Shown piece by piece: positions 6,704-8,266 of a DNA stretch of 8,266 nucleotides. Every line of letters begins with the position of its first letter. Within the stretch, counting starts at the first letter, position 1. This DNA comes from Prevotellaceae bacterium UBA7017 (lineage in GTDB: Bacteria > Bacteroidota > Bacteroidia > Bacteroidales > Bacteroidaceae). Made by a program: the position numbers and the translations under genes. The stretch lies in contig DJWZ01000103.1 of the NCBI GenBank assembly GCA_002449535.1, positions 1-8,266 of the forward strand. Reading direction: 5' to 3'. Below the pieces are notes generated by a model, which searched no databases, had not been told where the DNA came from, and saw only the letters and a program-made list of their open reading frames with translations.

Positions 6704-8058
6704 TTTCTCAATAATCCCACGATGCGTGATAATTGGTTTGGTATGCGAATCTGCTGCGGACATTTTGGCAGACATTCCTCGCAGTCCATACACTGGTTAG
6801 CACGAACCTCTGCTGGGAGGGCTTTAAAATATTCTACTATGAATTTGTCCTTCATCTCACCATAGTTTGCCGCGTCTTTGTCAGGAAGTGGCAAGAGGTG
6901 GTTGTTTACTGCATTGTTGTGGAAACTGAAGTTGCCAGGTATATTCACACCATAAGGGCACGGCATGCAATATTCGCATGTGGTACATGGTATGGTAGGG
7001 TATCCTGCCATCTGGTCGGCAATCTTCTCCAACAGCTTGTTCTCTGCCTCTGTGCATGGCTCCAATGGCGAGAAGGTCTCAACGTTCTCTTTGATGTGGT
7101 CCATACGGTTCATACCCGAAAGGGTAGTAAGGACGTTAGGGTAGGAGCCGACCCATCTGAATGCCCACCGTGCAGTGCTGTCATCGGGATGTACCGCCTT
7201 CAGCTGGTCTGTCAGTTCCTGTGCCATTTTTCCGAAAGCACCTCCTCGGAGCGGCTCCATGATGACACATTGCACCCCCATCTTCTCGCATTTGTCATAC
7301 AGGTATTCTGCATCAGCATCGTGGCGGCGTCCCTGTCTGAGAGAAGCATGCCGCCAATCAAGGAAGTTCATCTGTATCTGGACGAAATCCCATTTGTATT
7401 CGTCCTGTCTGTCAAGCAGCCAGTCAAAGTCACGCACATCGCCATGATAAGAGAATCCAAGATGCTTTATGCGTCCTGCCTCACGTTCCTTCATCAGGAA
7501 ATCGAGTATGCCGTTGTCAAGGAAACGTCCCTTCAGCGAATCCATACCACCACCGATGCTATGCAGCAGGTAGTAGTCGATATAGTCAACCTTCAACCTC
7601 TCGAACGAACGTTCATACATCTCTTTTGAGGCTTCGAAAGACCATAGGCGGCGATTCTGGTTTGACATCTTCGTGGCAATATGGAATTTCTCTCTTGGAT
7701 GACGGCTGAGTGCCTCGCCCGTAAGAACCTCCGACTGTCCTCCCATATACATAGGAGCGGTGTCAAAATAGTTTACGCCATGACTGATGGCATAGTCAAC
7801 CATCTCGTTGACGGCAGTCTGGTCGTTAGGCAGACGCATCATTCCGAAGCCAAGTAGCGAGATGTGCTTTCCGGAATTGTGCTGCACACGATAGGTCATT
7901 GCATTCTTCGACGCATCACCTGTCTTTGTAGATTTCTTGCTGAGTAAAGGGCTTGCCAAACTTTGTATCGGGTCCAGCCCCATCATTACCATTGCAGAAC
8001 CAGCACCTATGCCGAGGCGCTTCAAAAATTCCCGTCTGTCTAAATTATTTTTTGCCAT
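6700..8058 (-). CDS. Tat-signal aldo/keto reductase with C-terminal Fe-S domain
   Basis: An oxidoreductase of the COG1453 type. From the ATG at 8058 it is 452 residues. The N-terminus is a twin-arginine signal (DRREFLK, Arg8-Arg9) followed by a Gly/Ala/Met-rich hydrophobic stretch and SLAS, so export of the folded enzyme is likely. The aldo/keto reductase barrel shows the expected tetrad: Asp99 and Tyr104 in FDTAPMY, Lys130 in IATKM, and His166 in YYLLHS. The C-terminal region has two cysteine clusters, C358-x2-C-x2-C-x2-CP and C423-x2-C-x2-C-x3-CP, as in ferredoxin-like domains. The frame extends to 8100, but those codons overlap the -7 promoter element and would displace the Tat motif. First gene of an operon with the glycoside hydrolase. 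Substrate unknown; a released sugar or derivative is plausible from context. Confidence 0.9.
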   Translation of the reverse strand: MAKNNLDRREFLKRLGIGAGSAMVMMGLDPIQSLASPLLSKKSTKTGDASKNAMTYRVQHNSGKHISLLGFGMMRLPNDQTAVNEMVDYAISHGVNYFDTAPMYMGGQSEVLTGEALSRHPREKFHIATKMSNQNRRLWSFEASKEMYERSFERLKVDYIDYYLLHSIGGGMDSLKGRFLDNGILDFLMKEREAGRIKHLGFSYHGDVRDFDWLLDRQDEYKWDFVQIQMNFLDWRHASLRQGRRHDADAEYLYDKCEKMGVQCVIMEPLRGGAFGKMAQELTDQLKAVHPDDSTARWAFRWVGSYPNVLTTLSGMNRMDHIKENVETFSPLEPCTEAENKLLEKIADQMAGYPTIPCTTCEYCMPCPYGVNIPGNFSFHNNAVNNHLLPLPDKDAANYGEMKDKFIVEYFKALPAEVRANQCMDCEECLPKCPQQIRIPNQLSRIVGLLRK

Positions 8059-8089
8059 AATCTTTATTGGGAAGTGAGTAATTCGCATA

Positions 8090-8097
8090 CAAATGTA
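8090..8097 (-). promoter_or_regulatory. -7 element of the reductase-glycoside hydrolase operon
   Basis: TACATTTG on the minus strand is an exact TAnnTTTG match 31 bases before the ATG at 8058. No TTTG is present at the proper distance upstream, so the promoter may depend on an activator or alternative -33. Confidence 0.55.
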
Positions 8098-8115
8098 CAA
8101 AATATGACGGAATTA

Positions 8116-8129
8116 TGTCATTGTTGACA
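8116..8129. promoter_or_regulatory. Dyad TGTCA-N4-TGACA in divergent promoter region
   Basis: A perfect inverted repeat with 5-bp arms (8116-8120 and 8125-8129) and a 4-base spacer. A third half-site TGAC lies at 8105-8108. It covers the -33 area of the minus-strand promoter and lies upstream of the plus-strand promoter, a suitable place for a shared regulator. The regulator is unknown. Confidence 0.35.
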
Positions 8130-8155
8130 GAAAAATATTATAAATTCTATCATTA

Positions 8156-8189
8156 TTTGCTACTATTTAAAATATTTTGTTTATTTTTG
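8156..8189 (+). promoter_or_regulatory. Promoter of the gene starting at 8222
   Basis: TTTG (8156-8159), 22 bases, then TATTTTTG (8182-8189), an exact -7 match with a slightly long spacer. The predicted leader is about 27 bases. Confidence 0.6.
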
Positions 8190-8221
8190 CGCCAAATAAC
8201 CAACTAAATACGAATTAATTT

Positions 8222-8266
8222 ATGAAAAAATGTTTTGCTGCTGTAGCTATGCTCTGCATGGCTCTA
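8222..8266 (+). CDS. Start of an unidentified, probably exported protein (partial)
   Basis: Fifteen codons are present: MKKCFAAVAMLCMAL. Two lysines followed by a hydrophobic run look like the start of a Sec signal peptide. It follows a good promoter and is divergent from the reductase operon. Nothing can be said about function from this fragment. Confidence 0.75.
   Translation, partial: MKKCFAAVAMLCMAL

Noticed and set aside
6704..6793. N-terminal extension of the glycoside hydrolase to the ATG at 6793
   Set aside because: It overlaps the reductase's second cysteine cluster region in another frame and would place 30 polar residues before an otherwise clean signal peptide.
6733..7629. A 298-codon plus-strand frame opposite the reductase gene
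   Set aside because: Antisense shadow; the minus strand carries the catalytic tetrad and Fe-S cysteines.
8059..8100. N-terminal extension of the reductase to the ATG at 8100
   Set aside because: These codons overlap the TACATTTG -7 element and move the Tat motif away from the N-terminus.

Overview
The window reads as a chromosomal segment from a Bacteroidales bacterium, most like Prevotella or a close relative. Three things point there. Promoters match the Bacteroidetes -7 motif TAnnTTTG, in one case with TTTG 19 bases upstream. Genes lack obvious Shine-Dalgarno sequences. Intergenic DNA carries A+T- and pyrimidine-rich heptad repeats of a kind I associate with this group. Genus is an inference from style, not from a search.

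Layout. Positions 1-826 (minus strand) hold the start of a respiratory complex I operon: nuoA, then nuoB, which overlaps nuoA by 10 bp and runs off the window. Positions 827-976 are a divergent promoter region. Positions 977-3233 (plus) hold a two-gene unit: a CobW/COG0523 metallochaperone-type GTPase with a long His/Asp/Glu-rich metal-binding insert, then a membrane-anchored alpha/beta hydrolase with a GTG start. Positions 3234-3721 lie between convergent genes and contain no gene. They are packed with repeats: a possible 237-bp MITE-like element flanked by 9-bp direct repeats, three 7-bp-period arrays, a GC-rich hairpin/G-quadruplex-type block, a pair of short palindromes and a good minus-strand terminator. 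Positions 3722-8058 (minus) hold a two-gene operon: a Tat-signal aldo/keto reductase with a C-terminal Fe-S domain, coupled by an ATGA overlap to a large secreted family 2 glycoside hydrolase. Positions 8059-8221 are a second divergent promoter region with a perfect small dyad. A new plus-strand gene with a signal-peptide-like start begins at 8222 and is cut by the window edge.

How the genes relate. The nuo genes belong to respiration. The GTPase probably serves metal (zinc-type) allocation; its hydrolase neighbour has no obvious link beyond co-transcription. The reductase and glycoside hydrolase are translationally coupled and both carry export signals, which suggests a periplasmic job on a glycan or its released sugar. 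No CRISPR array, tRNA, rRNA, phage or complete insertion sequence was seen. No clearly new defence or mobile system is visible. The least explained parts are the repeat cluster at 3234-3721 and the reductase/hydrolase pairing.
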